DNA of 5,132 nt, from assembly GCA_003131945.1 (NCBI GenBank), contig PKWD01000095.1, positions 1 through 5,132 of the forward strand. The letters run 5' to 3'. Below are positions 5,105 through 5,132 of this stretch, piece by piece. The position numbers and the translations under genes were made by a program. Origin of the DNA: Acidimicrobiaceae bacterium. Its GTDB lineage: Bacteria; Actinomycetota; Acidimicrobiia; Acidimicrobiales; UBA8190. Within the stretch, counting starts at the first letter, position 1. Every line of letters begins with the position of its first letter. Below the pieces are notes generated by a model. That model was not told the origin of the DNA. It saw only the letters and a program-made list of their open reading frames with translations, and made no database searches.

Positions 5105-5132
5105 TGGAGCGGACGACGGGATTCGAACCCGC
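5105..5132 (-). tRNA. tRNA, 3' part only, probably tRNA-Gly
   Basis: The minus strand reads a full T arm, GCGGG TTCGAAT CCCGT (5132 down to 5116, one G-U pair at 49-65). The 7-base 3' acceptor strand CGTCCGC (5115-5109), discriminator U (5108) and an encoded CCA (5107-5105) follow. The window edge falls at about tRNA position 49, so the anticodon is not visible. Acceptor pairs inferred as G1-C72, C2-G71, G3-C70 with U73 are the glycine identity set. The 3' sequence also closely resembles actinobacterial tRNA-Gly(GCC) as I remember it. Presence of a tRNA is nearly certain; the isotype is an inference. Confidence 0.9.

Overview
The window is G+C-rich with strongly G/C-biased third codon positions. 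It carries a DUF4232 lipoprotein with a Thr-rich linker after the lipid-modified Cys, a hydrolase-adenylate cyclase fusion of the mycobacterial LipJ/Rv1900c type, and a tRNA with a genome-encoded CCA end. Together these point to an actinomycete. The Thr/Pro-rich linker style would fit Acidimicrobiia or a relative, but the class is an inference.

Layout from left to right. (1) 51-659 (+): secreted lipoprotein with a DUF4232 domain. (2) 660-1117: no convincing gene; it holds two hairpins and a 12-bp palindrome. (3) 1118-1142: a perfect 9-bp hairpin overlapping the stop codon of the next gene. (4) 1138-1734: a scar made of two 5'-truncated genes in divergent orientation. These are the C-terminal part of a class I SAM methyltransferase on the minus strand and the C-terminal part of a small ABM-like (dimeric alpha-beta barrel) protein on the plus strand, meeting near 1565-1575. 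One deletion removing a shared promoter region and both 5' halves would explain it. (5) 1980-3305 (+): intact alpha/beta-hydrolase plus class III adenylate cyclase protein, closed by a 12-bp terminator-like stem. (6) 3327-3718: no recognisable gene. (7) 3721-4951: a complete IS630-family insertion sequence with 20-bp imperfect terminal inverted repeats, a TA duplication and an intact DDE transposase on the minus strand. (8) 5105-5132 (-): the 3' end of a tRNA, most likely tRNA-Gly, cut by the window edge.

The genes do not form one pathway or operon. The cyclase stands alone and probably links sensing or hydrolysis of a small ligand to cAMP production. The rest reads as a chromosomal stretch beside a tRNA gene that has undergone deletion and IS insertion. 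I found no CRISPR array, phage module, toxin-antitoxin pair or defence system. The items most worth a second look are the divergent-deletion scar, which standard annotation would probably report as one intact methyltransferase, and the cyclase active site, which has His in place of the usual transition-state Asn.
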